Shown in pieces: positions 63,286-64,000 of a DNA stretch of 64,000 nt (positions are counted from its first letter, which is position 1; every line of letters begins with the position of its first letter). The position numbers were made by a program, and so were the translations under genes. Source of the stretch: Epidermidibacterium keratini (GTDB lineage: Bacteria > Actinomycetota > Actinomycetes > Mycobacteriales > Antricoccaceae); contig NZ_CP047156.1 of assembly GCF_009834025.1 (NCBI RefSeq), forward strand, positions 620,001 to 684,000, read 5' to 3'. The notes under the pieces are model-generated. The model was not told where the DNA came from, did not search any database, and was given only the letters and a program-made list of their open reading frames with translations.

Positions 63286-64000
63286 TTATCGAGACCTTTC
63301 ACAGATTTCGTGTCGCCGGCCCGAAATACCGGCGATGACCTGCGAAATCGTAAACAACACGACCATCAGGAGGACCAGCACGTGCGAGGCGATCACCGCA
63401 GCGATCTGCCCCGTTGTGGCGATCTCGCGCTGCGCCGGGTCGGGTACGGCGACCAGCGTGAGCTGCGATCCGTCGTAGAGCACCGGCAAGCCAGCCACCT
63501 CCGCCGGGGCCTGCCCGGGGGTCTGCTTCTCGATCAGCACGTGGTCCACGCCGAGGGCCGAGAGCGCGCGCACGGGGTCATCGGCAGCCAGCGCCTCGCC
63601 CACCTCGGCGCTGAGCTGGCTCTCACCGCGCACGGTCACCTCGCCGACCACAAGCTCGTCGTTGGTGACGACCAGGCCGCTGAGGATCCGCGGCGCCGGG
63701 TCGAGGGCGCTGCGCCCGTCAGCCCACTCATAGCCGCGGTACGCCGACCACGGCACGACCACGGTCGTATCGCCCGGACCGACCTCGCGCGCGACGGTCG
63801 CCCACTCGTCGGCGTACTGCACCGGGGTGAGCGTGGGCCGCAGGACGGCATGCGCATCGGGGACCAGCGCCATCGGCAGCGCGAGTGCGCCGAGCACGGT
63901 CGCCGCGCGCTGCCACGTCGGCGCCGGCACAGTGGTGACGCGGCTGACCACCGCGCCCACCGACAACACGGCGAGTACGACGAACGGCAGCAGCCACTTC
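63286..64000 (-). CDS. C-terminus of a large envelope membrane protein, probably AftD (partial)
   Basis: The frame is open from base 63999 down to a stop at 63286, so at least 237 residues; the N-terminus lies outside the window. It begins in a membrane helix (WLLPFVVLAVLSVGAVVSRV), continues with a soluble outside domain (ALGVDHVLIEKQTPGQ), and ends with one helix (AAVIASHVLVLLMVVLFTI). Adjoining DUF2613, DUF3068 and the Rv0224c-like methyltransferase point to AftD, the arabinofuranosyltransferase of the cell-wall arabinan. A related GT-C protein is the alternative. Confidence 0.5.
   Translation of the reverse strand, partial: KWLLPFVVLAVLSVGAVVSRVTTVPAPTWQRAATVLGALALPMALVPDAHAVLRPTLTPVQYADEWATVAREVGPGDTTVVVPWSAYRGYEWADGRSALDPAPRILSGLVVTNDELVVGEVTVRGESQLSAEVGEALAADDPVRALSALGVDHVLIEKQTPGQAPAEVAGLPVLYDGSQLTLVAVPDPAQREIATTGQIAAVIASHVLVLLMVVLFTISQVIAGISGRRHEICERSR

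Overview
The window is GC-rich (my impression is roughly 65 percent) and reads as the chromosome of an actinobacterium. The gene order strongly resembles a stretch known from Mycobacterium tuberculosis (from memory, about Rv2444c to Rv2477c: rne, ndk, the folC neighbour, folC, valS, clpX, clpP2, clpP1, tig, nei-like, rpiB, mycothiol-linked DsbA-like protein, pepN, glbO, thioesterase, ettA). At the right edge it passes into a block resembling Rv0224c to Rv0236c (methyltransferase, DUF3068, DUF2613, probable AftD). Mycothiol-type and arabinan-type genes suggest a relative of Mycobacteriales or Geodermatophilales. I cannot name the genus.

Layout. 1-3400: RNase E N-terminus and the split TIGR03960/TIGR03936 radical-SAM pair, minus strand. 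3490-6220: metallophosphoesterase, a luciferase-like oxidoreductase and a PPOX-fold protein. 6305-9561: a sulfur operon (sfnG, metY, CoA-binding protein) led by a SAM-IV riboswitch. 9709-16249: esterase, AbiEi/DUF559 protein, a long-form argG, LpqH-like lipoprotein, MFS exporter and an SDR. 16349-19369: ndk followed by an ABC-2 exporter. 19488-24183: a complete branched-chain amino acid (Liv) ABC operon. 24261-30325: MaoC protein, FlK-like thioesterase, DUF4233-folC-valS, and a DapA-family aldolase. 30422-34929: clpX, clpP2, clpP1, tig. 35046-38257: hydrolase, PDZ-less HtrA protease, acylphosphatase, GAD-like protein, tRNA-Pro and tRNA-Gly. 38457-42000: a repeat-rich PRC-barrel protein and ndh. 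42146-50921: PhoD, Nei, small protein, rpiB, Lys-tailed DsbA-like protein, pepN, sugar dehydrogenase, DUF5130 and a small membrane protein. 50932-60806: amidase, kynureninase, AAA/wHTH protein, MscS, glbO, membrane protein, thioesterases, ettA. 61242-64000: the cell-envelope block.

Three signals stand out beyond the genes. First, many intergenic spaces hold long, nearly perfect hairpins. Several share a two-tier design (outer stem, symmetric internal loop, inner stem) with different sequences, and one family (GCGTAGCGTTTC...) recurs three times within 2.4 kb. Second, at least eleven genes have a TANNNT -10 box 6-8 nt before the start codon, as expected for leaderless transcripts. At valS/dapA two divergent -10 boxes overlap by two bases. 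Third, there are local oddities: a probable AUU start codon with an excellent Shine-Dalgarno sequence, a Lys-rich tail on a DsbA-like enzyme, an AAA/wHTH protein sitting on its own AT-rich operator, and a three-copy 21-nt tandem array. No CRISPR array, IS element or prophage was seen.
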